Below are positions 32,475 through 42,351 of a DNA stretch of 54,463 bases, piece by piece. The notes under the pieces are model-generated. The model was not told the origin of the DNA and searched no databases. It saw nothing but the letters and a program-made list of their open reading frames with translations. The stretch is taken from the NCBI GenBank assembly GCA_003224525.1, contig QHZB01000181.1, forward strand, positions 1 through 54,463. Direction: 5' to 3'. The DNA comes from Acidobacteriota bacterium (GTDB lineage: Bacteria > Acidobacteriota > Terriglobia > Acidiferrales > UBA7541). Numbering within the stretch: position 1 is the first letter of the stretch; each line of letters opens with the position of its first letter. The translations under genes were made by a program, and so were the position numbers.

Positions 32475-35400
32475 ATGCGAAGCATTCATAGGCTTTTGGC
32501 CATTCTACTGTTGCTGGTTGGAATTCTGACGAGTGCGCGCGCCTACGGACAAGGCGGCGCGACGGGAGCCATCAGCGGCGCAGTGGTGGATACGAGTGGC
32601 GGGTCGGTTGCCGGAGCTGAGGTGCAGATCATCGACACGCGCACGGAGTCGCTGGCGCGCAAGGTTTCGACAAACGCGGAGGGATCGTTCGTCGCGCCCC
32701 TGCTCCCGCCAGGAACCTACATCGTGGTGGTAAATAAATCGGGCTTCGCGGAGGCCAAAGCCTCGGGCATTGAAGTGCGCGTCACAGAGACCACCAAAGT
32801 CACGATCGCGCTCAAGCCCGGTGCGGTGAGTGAGAAGGTGGAAATATCCGCGCAGATTACAAGCGTGGAAACAACCAACGCCGCGACCGGCCAGTCGCTC
32901 GGCACGGAGACCGTGCGGGAATTGCCGCTGGCCACGCAGAACTATCAGCAGTTGCTGACGCTTTCGGCTGGTGCGCAGAGCGAACTCAACGCGGCCGCGC
33001 AACTTGGCCGCGGCAGCGTGAAGCTGTTTGTGAATGGACAGCGCGAGGACAACAACAACTTCCTGATCGAAGGCATCAGCGCAACCGACTACAACGTGGC
33101 GCAAGCTTCCTACGTTCCGCTGCCGAACCCCGACGTGATTCAGGAGTTTAAGGTTCAGACTTCGCTCTACGATGCCAGCCAGGGAAGAAATGGCGGGGGA
33201 AACGTCAACGCCATTCTGAAATCCGGAACAAAGGAATTTCACGGTGATGTCTATGAGTATTTCCGCAACGATGTTCTGAACGCGAACGAGTTCTTCCTTA
33301 ACAAGGCTGGCCTGGCGCAGCCCTCCGTGAAGCAGAACATTTTCGGGGGCAGCCTCGGCGGAGTGATGGGCAAGGAAAAGTGGGGATATTTTTTCCTGAA
33401 CTACCAGGGCACCCGTCAGCGCAGTGGCCTTTCGCCAGGCACGTTCATCAGCTCGAACATTCCGCTCCTGCCCGCGGACCGCTCGCCGGCTAGCCTGGAA
33501 AGCGTTTTTGGTCTCTCCAGCATCGATCCCATTCTTTCTAGCAGCAGTGGCACGGGGCTCTTCGAGCGGCTTGACACTACGGGAGAGTTCGGACCGCAGA
33601 GCGGGTTCCTGATTCCGTCCGGCCAGGTTGCTCGAGGGTGCACCGTTGCGTGCACGCCGGGGTTGACCAATGGAGTCGTGAATACCGGGTCCTTCGCCTT
33701 GAGCAGGCCCGGAAAATTTACCGACGACCAGTTCACCTCGAACTGGGACCGGGAATTCCGCGGCGGCCAAGACAAGATCTCGGCGCGTTTTTTCTACTCT
33801 AATTCGGAAAGTTTCCTGCCGTTTGGGGGCGGTGACCTCCAGGAATCGCTCGGCAGCACGCTGGCCAGCAGCATCAGCTCGACGTCGTTGAATTTCCCCT
33901 TCGATACGCCGGTGAGCGCGCGTTTCTTCAACGCCACGGAAACGCATCTCTTTTCGCCAACACTGGTGAACGAATTCCGCTTCGGCTTCGTGCACATCAA
34001 CGATCAGCTGAACAATGTGAACCCGGTGACCACCGACGACATCGGCATCCTCCGGCCGACCACTTCGGTGACTAAGTCCATTTACAAATTCGTTTTTGCC
34101 AGCTCCGGCTTTGAGATCGGTCCGGCGCCGTTTGGGGATCAGCACCAGGCGCAGAACAACTACAATTTCGTGGACACCGTGAGTTGGGTAAAGGGCGCAC
34201 ACGTGTTGCGCTTCGGCGGAGAGTTCACGCGCGTGAATCTTGACAAGCTCTTCCCGCAGGTATTCAACGGCGAGCTTTTTTTTACGAATACTTCCGACGG
34301 AAACACGGATTTCCAGAATTTTCTTCTGGGCACCCCGCAATTCACTTTCGGTGGCGGCGGCGTATATAACCACCAGTACCGCAGCAATAATTATGGTTTC
34401 TTTGCCCAGGACGATTGGAAGATCCGCCACGATCTGACGTTGAATCTCGGCATCCGTACGGAGATCTTCGGCGGCTTCCACGACAATTCGTGCCACATTG
34501 GAAACCTCGATCCGGCTCTGGCGAATCAGGGGCAGTTTCCGTTTGTCTACCCTTCGTGCGTCAAGGCCCTGAATCTCGCAGGTCTGAGCGGAAGCGCCAA
34601 CAGCACAACTTACGACAATAACTATTCAACCGGATATGGACCGCGCATGGGACTGGCGTATGACCTCTTCGGTCATCATACGGCAACGATTCGCGCGGGC
34701 TTCGGCATTTATTACGTTCGTGAAGACGTGGGCACCGTGGATCAGCTTTCGTTCCAGGCGCCTTTCCTTCCCGTCGCGTTTGGCTCCAGCATAGCCGGTT
34801 GCATGGGCAGCATCTATTCTCGAACGCCTCCGGCGGGCTGCCCAAATCCAAATCTGAACGGCCTGCCCGATGCCGGCGCACTCGATCCCACGTTTGTGCC
34901 GTGCCTGGCCGTGTTCCAGGGTTTTCCAGGGAACGACACGACGCAGGCTGCGAACTACGGAGCGGCCTCGGGCGCCGCCTGCCCTGGCGCGCTCCTATCC
35001 ACGAGCATTTTCGGACTTCAGGTGCCGCGGCACTACGTCGTGCCCAGCACGCAGCAGTGGAATTTGACGGTACAGCGCTCGCTGGGCCGCCAATGGGTGC
35101 TGGAGGTGGGCTACGTGGGCACACACACTGTGCATCTGCGCGAGACGCGCGACAACCTGCAATCGCAGCGTGCGTCCGCGGCGAACCCAGTGAAAATCAA
35201 CAGTCCATTTTGCAATCCCAATCCTTGCGTCATCACGACGAACACCGTTAACAATGCCGTGGCGCGCTCGCGGGCACAGGGTATCAACGGCTACGCGGGA
35301 TTCCAGCTCTTCGCCAACGACGCCTATTCGCACTATCATTCGCTGCAGACCTCGCTCACGCGCCGTTGGGGGGCAGGCTACTTCCAGGCTGCCTACACCT

Positions 35401-36155
35401 TCTCGAAATCCACCGACGCGACGTCCACTGGAAATACGGCGTTCAATACCGCCTTCAACGATGAGTCCACGCTGGACGCTTCGCGCGGCCTATCGGACTT
35501 TGACCGGCTCCACCGATTTGTCGCGAGCTACCGTTACGACCTGCCGTTTTACCGGAATGAAACGGGAGTGAAGGGCGCTCTGCTGAGCGGCTGGGCTTTG
35601 AGCGGGATCACCATCTATCAGTCCGGCACACCGTTCTCAGTGACGGATTCCGCAGCGGGGACGGGCTTCCTTGGCGCGGGCTTCACTCCTGGTACGCTCT
35701 CCGGCAGCCTTGCGAGCGGCAGCACGCTCGCCAGTACTTTGACTTCGGGGAACATTCAGAGCCGCGTCGATGGCGGCTACTTGAACGTCAACGCCTTCAC
35801 CACCGCGCCGCTGCTCTATCCGGCGCAGTGCGACCCGGTCAACAACCCGAACTTCTGCACCACAGACTTTGGCAATCTCGGCCGGAACGTTTTTCGCGGA
35901 CCGCACCAGCAGAACTGGGACTTTTCGCTGATCAAGAATATCAAGCTGACCGAGCGCCAGCAGCTGCGATTTACGACCGACTTCTTCAACATTTGGAACC
36001 ACGCGAACTTCAGCAATCCATCGATCAACGACGTGGAGAGCATTCCGCACGATCAGATCACCGGGCAGCCGCTTACGACCGGGCCGTTCGGCAAAATCAC
36101 CAGCACCGTGGGCACGCCGCGGCTGATTCAGTTCTCGCTGCGGTACGCGTTCTAG
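32475..36155 (+). CDS. Oar-like TonB-dependent outer-membrane receptor
   Basis: A 1226-residue outer-membrane protein. The signal peptide (to about 25, ending ARAYGQ) is followed by a carboxypeptidase-regulatory-like domain (about 29-115; GAISGAVVDTSGGSVAGAEV, FVAPLLPPGTYIVVVNKSGF). A plug region follows (SVETTNAATGQSLGTETV, LPLATQNYQQLLTLSAGAQ) and then a long beta-barrel ending FGKITSTVGTPRLIQFSLRYAF, with a terminal aromatic residue typical of barrels. Such Oar-like proteins are abundant in Acidobacteria and are thought to import polymer-derived ligands or to help adhesion. No TonB, ExbB or ExbD, polysaccharide hydrolase or SusD gene is adjacent, so the ligand cannot be guessed. Confidence 0.92.
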   Translation: MRSIHRLLAILLLLVGILTSARAYGQGGATGAISGAVVDTSGGSVAGAEVQIIDTRTESLARKVSTNAEGSFVAPLLPPGTYIVVVNKSGFAEAKASGIEVRVTETTKVTIALKPGAVSEKVEISAQITSVETTNAATGQSLGTETVRELPLATQNYQQLLTLSAGAQSELNAAAQLGRGSVKLFVNGQREDNNNFLIEGISATDYNVAQASYVPLPNPDVIQEFKVQTSLYDASQGRNGGGNVNAILKSGTKEFHGDVYEYFRNDVLNANEFFLNKAGLAQPSVKQNIFGGSLGGVMGKEKWGYFFLNYQGTRQRSGLSPGTFISSNIPLLPADRSPASLESVFGLSSIDPILSSSSGTGLFERLDTTGEFGPQSGFLIPSGQVARGCTVACTPGLTNGVVNTGSFALSRPGKFTDDQFTSNWDREFRGGQDKISARFFYSNSESFLPFGGGDLQESLGSTLASSISSTSLNFPFDTPVSARFFNATETHLFSPTLVNEFRFGFVHINDQLNNVNPVTTDDIGILRPTTSVTKSIYKFVFASSGFEIGPAPFGDQHQAQNNYNFVDTVSWVKGAHVLRFGGEFTRVNLDKLFPQVFNGELFFTNTSDGNTDFQNFLLGTPQFTFGGGGVYNHQYRSNNYGFFAQDDWKIRHDLTLNLGIRTEIFGGFHDNSCHIGNLDPALANQGQFPFVYPSCVKALNLAGLSGSANSTTYDNNYSTGYGPRMGLAYDLFGHHTATIRAGFGIYYVREDVGTVDQLSFQAPFLPVAFGSSIAGCMGSIYSRTPPAGCPNPNLNGLPDAGALDPTFVPCLAVFQGFPGNDTTQAANYGAASGAACPGALLSTSIFGLQVPRHYVVPSTQQWNLTVQRSLGRQWVLEVGYVGTHTVHLRETRDNLQSQRASAANPVKINSPFCNPNPCVITTNTVNNAVARSRAQGINGYAGFQLFANDAYSHYHSLQTSLTRRWGAGYFQAAYTFSKSTDATSTGNTAFNTAFNDESTLDASRGLSDFDRLHRFVASYRYDLPFYRNETGVKGALLSGWALSGITIYQSGTPFSVTDSAAGTGFLGAGFTPGTLSGSLASGSTLASTLTSGNIQSRVDGGYLNVNAFTTAPLLYPAQCDPVNNPNFCTTDFGNLGRNVFRGPHQQNWDFSLIKNIKLTERQQLRFTTDFFNIWNHANFSNPSINDVESIPHDQITGQPLTTGPFGKITSTVGTPRLIQFSLRYAF

Positions 36156-36176
36156 TTCGAAAGATTGTGACCAGGC

Positions 36177-36214
36177 GGCAAGGGCACCCGCCGCGGTAGC
36201 TCCCCTTGCTTTTT
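36177..36214 (+). terminator. Terminator after the TonB receptor
   Basis: GCAAGGG (36178-36184) pairs with CCCTTGC (36203-36209), enclosing a GC-rich internal stem, and is followed by TTTTT. It ends the receptor transcript. Confidence 0.65.
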
Positions 36215-36307
36215 GCATGGGGGCTAGTCAGCGCGGGCGGGCCGCGCAATCGGGTGACGCCGCCCTTCGCCGCGAAGTGATAAGATTCCCGTCCGGACAA
36301 GACGACC

Positions 36308-37492
36308 ATGACACGAATCGCATCACGCGTTTCTCAACTTAACGGTGAAGGCGCGCTGGCGGTTTATTCGCGCGCCAAAGAACTTGAGCGCCAGGGACGT
36401 TCGATCATTCATCTGGAACTGGGCGAACCGGATTTTCATCCCGCCGCGCCGGTCGTGGATGCGCTGCGCAATGCCGTAGCCGCGGGGCGCGACCGTTACT
36501 GCTCCACGCGGGGCGTGCCGGCCCTGCGCGAAGCGATTGCGGAGTATTTGAAGCGCACGCGCAGCGTAGATGCAGCGGCGGAACAGGTTCTCTTGGCCCC
36601 GGGCTGTAAAATGGCGCTCTCCCTGGCGATGATGGCGCTGATCGAGCCGGGCGACGAGGTGCTTTACCCCGATCCGGGATTCCCAATTTATCCATCGTTC
36701 ACTCGCGGGCTGGGCGCAACGGCCGTTCCTTTTGGGCTGGAAGAGAAAAACAAGTTCCAGCCCGACGTGGAGGAAATAGCACGGAAGGTCACGCCGCGCA
36801 CCAGCGCCATCATTTTCAATTCACCGAACAATCCGACAGGGACAGTTTTCAGCCAGGCGGCTCTAGTAAAACTTGCGGCACTTGCGGCGAGGCACAACCT
36901 GTGGATGATTTCGGACGAGGTTTATGCGCGAATCTTGTTCAGCGGGGAATACAAGTCCATCTGGTCGCTTCCCGGCATGGCGGAGCGCACCGTGATCATT
37001 GATGGATTCTCCAAAAGCTTTGCCATGACCGGCTGGCGGCTGGGGTACGCCGTGGCGCCCGTGGAGGTGATCGATGCCATGGACCTGCTGGTGCTGAACA
37101 CCTTCACTTGTGCGGCGGAATTTACCCAGGTGGCGGCCATCGAAGCGCTGCGCGATTCCACAAACGCCGTGGAGGCGATGGTGGCGGAGTACCGCCAACG
37201 GCGGGATCAGTTCGTCGCCGGTCTCAACAAAATCCACGGATTTCGCTGCCAGGCGCCAGATGGTGCTTTCTACGCGTGGGTAAACATCGAGAATACGGGG
37301 CTCTCCGCGGAAGAAGTACAGAAGCTTTTGCTGGAAGAGGCAGGCGTGGCGGGAATTGCCGGGGCGGCCTTCGGTCCGGGCGGCAAAAAATATCTGCGCT
37401 TCTCGCTGGTCAGTGCCCGGAATCTGCTCGAGGAAGCCCTGGAACGCATCCAGCGCGTTTCGGTTCACTGGCGCGCCGCGGTTTTACGTTGA
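36308..37492 (+). CDS. PLP-dependent aminotransferase, class I/II
   Basis: A 394-residue fold-type I aminotransferase. LELGEPDFHP, YCSTRGVPALREAIAEYL, FNSPNNPTGTVFS, DEVYARILFSG and the PLP-lysine segment DGFSKSFAMTGWRLGY (K236) are all present, as is the late RFSLVSARNLLEEAL. The sequence resembles the AspC/PatA type aspartate or aromatic transaminases, but substrate is not predictable from this. There is no adjacent biosynthetic gene. It precedes the amidohydrolase gene by about 58 bases on the same strand. Confidence 0.92.
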   Translation: MTRIASRVSQLNGEGALAVYSRAKELERQGRSIIHLELGEPDFHPAAPVVDALRNAVAAGRDRYCSTRGVPALREAIAEYLKRTRSVDAAAEQVLLAPGCKMALSLAMMALIEPGDEVLYPDPGFPIYPSFTRGLGATAVPFGLEEKNKFQPDVEEIARKVTPRTSAIIFNSPNNPTGTVFSQAALVKLAALAARHNLWMISDEVYARILFSGEYKSIWSLPGMAERTVIIDGFSKSFAMTGWRLGYAVAPVEVIDAMDLLVLNTFTCAAEFTQVAAIEALRDSTNAVEAMVAEYRQRRDQFVAGLNKIHGFRCQAPDGAFYAWVNIENTGLSAEEVQKLLLEEAGVAGIAGAAFGPGGKKYLRFSLVSARNLLEEALERIQRVSVHWRAAVLR

Positions 37493-37550
37493 TTGGTGAG
37501 TTTTCTTAAGGTCGTGGAGCATCCAGGGAGCCGGCGTGGGACCGGGAAAA

Positions 37551-38885
37551 ATGAAAAGTTTGATTCATTTTGGCGCTGCTCTGCTCTTGACCCTCGCGGG
37601 GAAAGCAACGGCGCATGCGCAGGCGAAACCGCTCCCTAGCGCTGACGTTCAGAGAATCTACGACCGACTTCTGAAGCAGGTCGATCAGATTCCCATCTAC
37701 GACAACCACTCGCACGCAACATTTCCCGATGACTCCGACATGGACGCCATGGCTTCACCCCCCGGGGAAAGCACGGTGATGCGCCTCCGCGACACTAATC
37801 CGGAATTTGTCGCCGCTGCGAAGGCGCTCTTCGGCTACCCCTTTGATGATTTCAAGCCCGGACACGCGAAGTGGCTCGTCGACAAGAAGAAGGCTGCGGA
37901 AGCGGCGGGCGGCACGGCGTACTGGGACAGCATCCTCGACAAAATGAATATCGAGACTTGTCTGGCCAATCGCGTGGCGCTGGCCGCGTACCTCGATCCC
38001 CAGCGGTTTCATTGGGTGTTCTTCGTCGATTCCTTCCTCTTTGCTTTCGACAATCACAATCTCATCGCCAAGAACGGCGACATGGCCGTATACATTCCAT
38101 TGCAGGAAAAAGTGCTGCAGCGCTACATGAAGCAGGAAAACATGAATGGCCTGCCCGCCGATCTAGCCGGCTACGAGGTTTTCCTCCGCCAAACGCTCGC
38201 GGACAACCAGAAAAAGGGCGGCGTGGCCATGAAATTTGAGGCCGCTTATTTCCGCACCCTCTATTTCCGCGATCCGAGTCGTGAAAAAGCGGAAGCGATT
38301 TATGCCCAATACCGCGCCGGCGGGGTGCCCTCCGAAGAGGACTACAGAACATTCCAGGATTACATCTTTCGCGTGCTGATCGATCAGGCGGGCAAGCTGA
38401 AACTCCCCGTACATTTTCACAGCGCCGTCGGCATTGGAGATTACTTCAGCCTGCGCAACGGCAACCCGCTGAATCTGGAAAACGTGCTGCGTGACCCGCG
38501 TTACAGCAACGTGAATTTCGTGCTGATTCACGGCGGCTATCCCTACACTCTGGACATGATCTGGCTGACGGCCGCGAAGAACGTGTACACCGATTCCTCG
38601 CTCGTGGGGTATTACGTTTACCCCTCGGAGTTGAAGAGCATTCTCAAACAGTGGATTTCGCTGTACCCGGAGAAAATCATGTTCGGGTCGGACGCCTTTC
38701 CGTTCAACGATGCCGTCGGGGCGGAAGAGACCTTCTGGCTGGCGGCGCGCTCCGCCCGGACAGCCGTGGCCGCGGCGCTCGCTGAACTCGTTGCTGAAGG
38801 CGCCTTCAGTGAAGAAAAGGCCGTCGAGCTGGCGCGCCTGTATCTGCACGACAATGCCGCAAAGTTGTATGGAGAGAAGAAATGA
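37551..38885 (+). CDS. Secreted amidohydrolase-family metalloenzyme
   Basis: An exported TIM-barrel hydrolase. A signal peptide (MKSLIHFGAALLLTLAG, ending near AHAQ) starts at ATG 37551, preferred over GTG 37536 because of GGGA before it. Metal-ligand type motifs are IYDNHSHATFP (HxH), PVHFHSAVGIGDY, VLIHGGYPY and FGSDAFPFNDA (the late Asp). The order fits the amidohydrolase-2 group, about 445 residues. Substrates of this group include decarboxylated or hydrolysed small organics. It overlaps the downstream cupin gene by 4 bases (ATGA), so they likely act in one pathway. Confidence 0.85.
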   Translation: MKSLIHFGAALLLTLAGKATAHAQAKPLPSADVQRIYDRLLKQVDQIPIYDNHSHATFPDDSDMDAMASPPGESTVMRLRDTNPEFVAAAKALFGYPFDDFKPGHAKWLVDKKKAAEAAGGTAYWDSILDKMNIETCLANRVALAAYLDPQRFHWVFFVDSFLFAFDNHNLIAKNGDMAVYIPLQEKVLQRYMKQENMNGLPADLAGYEVFLRQTLADNQKKGGVAMKFEAAYFRTLYFRDPSREKAEAIYAQYRAGGVPSEEDYRTFQDYIFRVLIDQAGKLKLPVHFHSAVGIGDYFSLRNGNPLNLENVLRDPRYSNVNFVLIHGGYPYTLDMIWLTAAKNVYTDSSLVGYYVYPSELKSILKQWISLYPEKIMFGSDAFPFNDAVGAEETFWLAARSARTAVAAALAELVAEGAFSEEKAVELARLYLHDNAAKLYGEKK

Positions 38886-39253
38886 GCACCCCGGCGAAAT
38901 CGAAGCACGTCGCGTGGAAAAGCGTGGAGCGCGAGCAACTCAATCCCCTCATCGGCCGCGAAATGCTGGTCGGCGATAAAATCATGCTGGCGCGCGTGCT
39001 GATGAAGAAAGGCGCGCACGTGCCGTTGCATCACCACCACAACGAGCAGGTGACCTACGTCCTCGAAGGCGCGCTGAAGTTTGCCATCGATGGCCAGGAG
39101 ATCGTCGTTCGCGCCGGCGAAGTGCTGTGCATCCCGCCGCACATGCCGCACGAGGCCTGGGCGCTCGAAGATACCGTGGACCTCGACGTCTTCGATCCCC
39201 CGCGCGAAGACTGGCTGAACAAGACCGACGACTATTTGCGACACGGTCGCTAG
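38882..39253 (+). CDS. Cupin-domain protein
   Basis: A 123-residue single-domain cupin. VPLHHHHNEQVTYVLEGALKF supplies the metal-ligand His/Glu cluster, and IPPHMPHEAWALEDTVDLDVF gives the second cupin motif. The protein is probably cytosolic and metal-binding; function could be an isomerase, dioxygenase or sensor. Its start overlaps the stop of the amidohydrolase gene, indicating translational coupling. Confidence 0.88.
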   Translation: MSTPAKSKHVAWKSVEREQLNPLIGREMLVGDKIMLARVLMKKGAHVPLHHHHNEQVTYVLEGALKFAIDGQEIVVRAGEVLCIPPHMPHEAWALEDTVDLDVFDPPREDWLNKTDDYLRHGR

Positions 39254-39440
39254 AGTCCTGCCAGCCTGCGATTCCGCGGAACGCCTCAACTTTCTCGATT
39301 GCCCGACGATAGGCCGGCGATCCATCCTTTTCTCTTTTGTCCTCTTTCCCTTGAAAGGGCATGGACAAAGGGCCATGGTGTTGTTTACCGTAGCTACGTG
39401 GCTGAATCCATGCGTGGGCCAGCCCTCTGAGGGGAGCATC

Positions 39441-40196
39441 ATGAAGAGGCTATTTGCATCGGCATTTCTGCTGCTTGGGAGCGTGGGTGTTACGCAGGCA
39501 CAGGTAAGCGCGCCCACTTTAAATATTGACAGGGGGAACGTCGCTCAGGAGTTCTCGGCGACTTCCGCCGCAAAGGCCACGCTTCAGAGTGACCTTGCTG
39601 TGGCCGACACGTTTTCCGCGCCGGCAGCCAAACCGGCGAATACGTTCAGAGCGCCCGTCGTCGCCACGGCCCTGGCGCTGCCACTCGACAACGCCGAGCC
39701 GGCTGCGCCGTCACCGCGGCCGAGGTTTCTCTACGGTGGCCGCGACGACTACCGCTGGCAGCTGGGTATCGCCGCGAGCTGGTTGCGCTTTCGATCCTCG
39801 GTCTTCAATGCCAACGCCATCGGCATCAACACTTCGGTGGTGTACTTCACCAACGACTGGTTCGGGGTTGAAGGAAACATTACCGCCGTCTTTGCCTCCA
39901 CGATTTTCGCCAACGAACACGTGAAGATTACAACCTATGGCGCCGGTCCAAAGATCGCCCGGCGGCAGAAACAGTGGGAACCCTGGCTGCACGCAATTTT
40001 TGGCGGCGCTCACGAACAGCCCCAGGTTATCGGACAGGGCCGCAACTCTTACGCCATCAAGGCCGGTGGTGGAGGGGATTACCGCTGGAACCCACGCATT
40101 TCTTTCCGCTTGGAAGGCGACTACGTGCGCACCGGCTTCTTTAGCCAATCGCAGAACAGCTTCCAAATTGCGGGCGGAGTCGTTTTCCACTTCTAA
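39441..40196 (+). CDS. Outer-membrane beta-barrel protein (OmpA-like barrel)
   Basis: A 251-residue exported protein. Signal peptide MKRLFASAFLLLGSVGVTQA starts at ATG 39441, preceded by GAGGGGAG; the upstream ATG at 39351 is unlikely. After a low-complexity linker (AKPANTF, PAAPSPRPR), about 150 residues form alternating strands typical of a small 8-strand barrel (WQLGIAASWLRFRSS, VEGNITAVFAS, FRLEGDYVRTGFF), ending GGVVFHF. That aromatic C-terminus is typical of barrels assembled by BAM. It lies alone, followed by a GC-rich hairpin. Confidence 0.83.
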   Translation: MKRLFASAFLLLGSVGVTQAQVSAPTLNIDRGNVAQEFSATSAAKATLQSDLAVADTFSAPAAKPANTFRAPVVATALALPLDNAEPAAPSPRPRFLYGGRDDYRWQLGIAASWLRFRSSVFNANAIGINTSVVYFTNDWFGVEGNITAVFASTIFANEHVKITTYGAGPKIARRQKQWEPWLHAIFGGAHEQPQVIGQGRNSYAIKAGGGGDYRWNPRISFRLEGDYVRTGFFSQSQNSFQIAGGVVFHF

Positions 40197-40230
40197 GACG
40201 GGGCCCCGCTCGGATTGACGGGCCCCCGTC
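40197..40230 (+). terminator. GC-rich hairpin after the beta-barrel gene
   Basis: GACGGGGCCC (40197-40206) and GGGCCCCCGTC (40220-40230) pair with one bulge. There is no clear T tract, so it may stabilise or process the mRNA rather than terminate it strongly. Confidence 0.5.
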
Positions 40231-40273
40231 GAAGCCTCCTTCAGCCTTACAACGTTTCTCCGGTGGCGCTCGG

Positions 40274-40540
40274 CTACCAGATCTTGCAAGCTTGCTCGCG
40301 CACCATCGACTCGCCCTTTTTGCAGCCGAAAGCCTTGGCAAACTCCGCCATATTCGAAAGCGGTCCGTTGCCGCGGAACCTGGGCAGCGGGTGCGGGTTG
40401 GTGTTGGCCATCAACCGCGCGTATTCGATCCGCTCATTGGCGCCCCAGACTTGCGTCCAACCGAGGAAGACCGAGCAATTCGAACATCTTCGCGACATGC
40501 TTCGTGTAGGCCTCGCGAAGTTGCCTTCGATTTGAAACCG
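40274..40540 (-). pseudogene. M13 (neprilysin-type) metallopeptidase remnant with an internal deletion
   Basis: On the minus strand, an N-terminal-half piece reading QLREAYTKHVAKMFELLG (40523-40466) is followed in another frame by the M13 C-terminal end. That end reads GWTQVWGANERIEYARL, then FRGNGPLSNMAEFAKAFGCK and ends in ACKIW (40468-40274). In intact M13 enzymes these pieces are about 400 residues apart, with the HExxH zinc site between. So most of the gene, including the active site, is lost and the two ends are joined out of frame. The rest to 40662 shows no more of it. Confidence 0.8.
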
Positions 40541-40662
40541 CGGCGGTTGCCACTCGCTCTGGACCCTGGCCGCCATGCGATCTGTGTGTGATACGGAGGA
40601 AGCGGCAGTCGCGTTACCAGAGGCCTCGGATACTCAATCCTGCCGAGAAACGCCGGTTGGGA

Positions 40663-42351
40663 TCAGCGTAGAACCGTACCGTAGAAGACGTTTCGTCCAC
40701 CGCGCAAGTCTCTTCCGTAGGATAGAACGACAGTCAGGTTTCGCGAGACTCGGACCTTGCATTGCGCGCCGGCATCCCAGAGCCAGCGCTGTGATCCGAA
40801 AAGGCCCGAGGAATCGGCCACCGCGCCATTGTCGAGAAATGGACCGAGCTTCACGGTGAAGAAACCGTTTTGATAAATGTTCTTGTCCAACTCCCAATTT
40901 GCAAGAAAAAATCGCCGCCCGAGCGGAGCAGCGCCCTTCTGGCCGTCAAACGTTCCGGCATGCCCGCGAAGCCAGAGGTCGTTGTCGCGTTCGATGCCCA
41001 ATTCGAATAGTTCATCAAGAGTGGCTTTGCCTGCGGTTGCGCCTGCCTGAATCTGCGCTTGCATCTCAAAGTCGTCACCTTTTGCGCGCGGAAACGAGTG
41101 CGCGCGAAGCGATCCGCGGAGCGTGGCGAACGGCCCGAGAGCATCCGCAAACTCGCGGCCGGCCCGCGCTTCGGCGGAAGAATCCAGCGTGAAACGGCGC
41201 TCCGGCACGCGCACCAAAGTTCGCTTGACGCCCAGCCATGCTGCAACCGACGTCGCGCCGGTGAAGAACGCGCGCTCGGCGGGCGAAGTGTGACCGCTGA
41301 GATTTCGAAAGTTCCGATTGGCGAGCTCCGCGCCGGCGCTCCAGCTCCAGCGGCCATTCACGATGGAATCGACTTCCGCTCCAACTGCGGCGCGGCGCAT
41401 GTTCAAGTCCGTCAGCGGCGTGCCCGCGCCAAGAAAAGTTTGCGCCAAGTTCCAATTTTCGTTGCGCGCATCGGCGTAAAGGCGCAAGCGCAGGCTGGGA
41501 TCGCCGTAAAGGGGCAGCGAAAGCGCGAGAGAAACGCGACGTTTTTCCGAATCCCATCGTGCGAGCGAGGTCAAATTCACAGCATCGCGGCCGAGATTGT
41601 AAAGCTCCGGATAGATCGTGGCGTAAGGCAATCCGCTCAAGAGCGAAACGATGCCCTCTACCTTGGAATCGCCCCAGCCGTTTCTCTCCGCCAGATGGAG
41701 CGTCAGGTCGTAATTGCCGGATTCCGCCGGATGGAGTTCGATCCGTGTACTGGAAAAAACTCCCAGATAGTCCAGCCGTGATTGTGTCGCGAGCAACGCA
41801 TCATTTGTCAGGATTTGCGGAGCGTTAAACGCCAGTGCGCGGTTTCGGAGGGATTCTCCGAGCTGCAACGACGGCCGAAAGGCGACGCTCCCGAGCCGCG
41901 GTTTTTCTTCGCGATTCCAATACTTCAGCGCTGCTTCCAGGTTGCCTTCCAGGAAATAAATCGTGGCGAGAAACTCGCGCGAGTATGCGTCCTCGGGGTT
42001 CAGGTCGAGCGCCTTCCGCAGGCGCTCCTTTGCAGTTCGAAAGTCTTTCTGTTTGTACGCCGTGCCGGCCAGCTCAACGAAAAACCGCGGATCTTTGGGA
42101 GCCTTCCCTAATCCCGCCTCGAATGCCAGTTTCGCTTCGCTCCATTTTTCCAGGCGCGCGAGTGCCAGACCCGCCAGGAAATCAAGTTCTGGTGATTGAT
42201 CGGCCGTGCCTCGGGCAAGCGTGGCGGCCTCATCCCAGTGCCCCGCATCAAAAGCAATTTGCGCGGCAGTCAGGCGGGCTTGCTCAGAGGAACGACTCTG
42301 AGGGAACAACGGCGAACCCAGAATCAATACCGCGACTAGAAATCGGATCAC
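40663..42351 (-). CDS. TPR protein with C-terminal outer-membrane-barrel-like domain
   Basis: A 562-residue protein (start GTG 42351, overlapping the C39 stop by 4 bases). A signal-like segment (VIRFLVAVLILGSPLF) is followed by four or five tetratricopeptide-like units (about 25-160; GHWDEAATLARG, EKWSEAKLAFEAGLGKAP, ALDLNPEDAYSREFLATIY). The rest alternates strands like a barrel, with YDLTLHLAERN reminiscent of a POTRA-type strand, then RRVSLALSLPLYGDPSLRLRL and, at the end, RNLTVVLSYGRDLRGG. It probably sits in the outer membrane and exports or anchors a periplasmic product. No named family is certain. It is the last gene of a four-gene cluster. Confidence 0.75.
   Translation of the reverse strand: MIRFLVAVLILGSPLFPQSRSSEQARLTAAQIAFDAGHWDEAATLARGTADQSPELDFLAGLALARLEKWSEAKLAFEAGLGKAPKDPRFFVELAGTAYKQKDFRTAKERLRKALDLNPEDAYSREFLATIYFLEGNLEAALKYWNREEKPRLGSVAFRPSLQLGESLRNRALAFNAPQILTNDALLATQSRLDYLGVFSSTRIELHPAESGNYDLTLHLAERNGWGDSKVEGIVSLLSGLPYATIYPELYNLGRDAVNLTSLARWDSEKRRVSLALSLPLYGDPSLRLRLYADARNENWNLAQTFLGAGTPLTDLNMRRAAVGAEVDSIVNGRWSWSAGAELANRNFRNLSGHTSPAERAFFTGATSVAAWLGVKRTLVRVPERRFTLDSSAEARAGREFADALGPFATLRGSLRAHSFPRAKGDDFEMQAQIQAGATAGKATLDELFELGIERDNDLWLRGHAGTFDGQKGAAPLGRRFFLANWELDKNIYQNGFFTVKLGPFLDNGAVADSSGLFGSQRWLWDAGAQCKVRVSRNLTVVLSYGRDLRGGRNVFYGTVLR

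Noticed and set aside
32505-34496. 663-residue open frame on the minus strand
   Set aside because: It is antisense to the TonB receptor, has no signal peptide or motif, and its composition is that of a GC-rich shadow frame.
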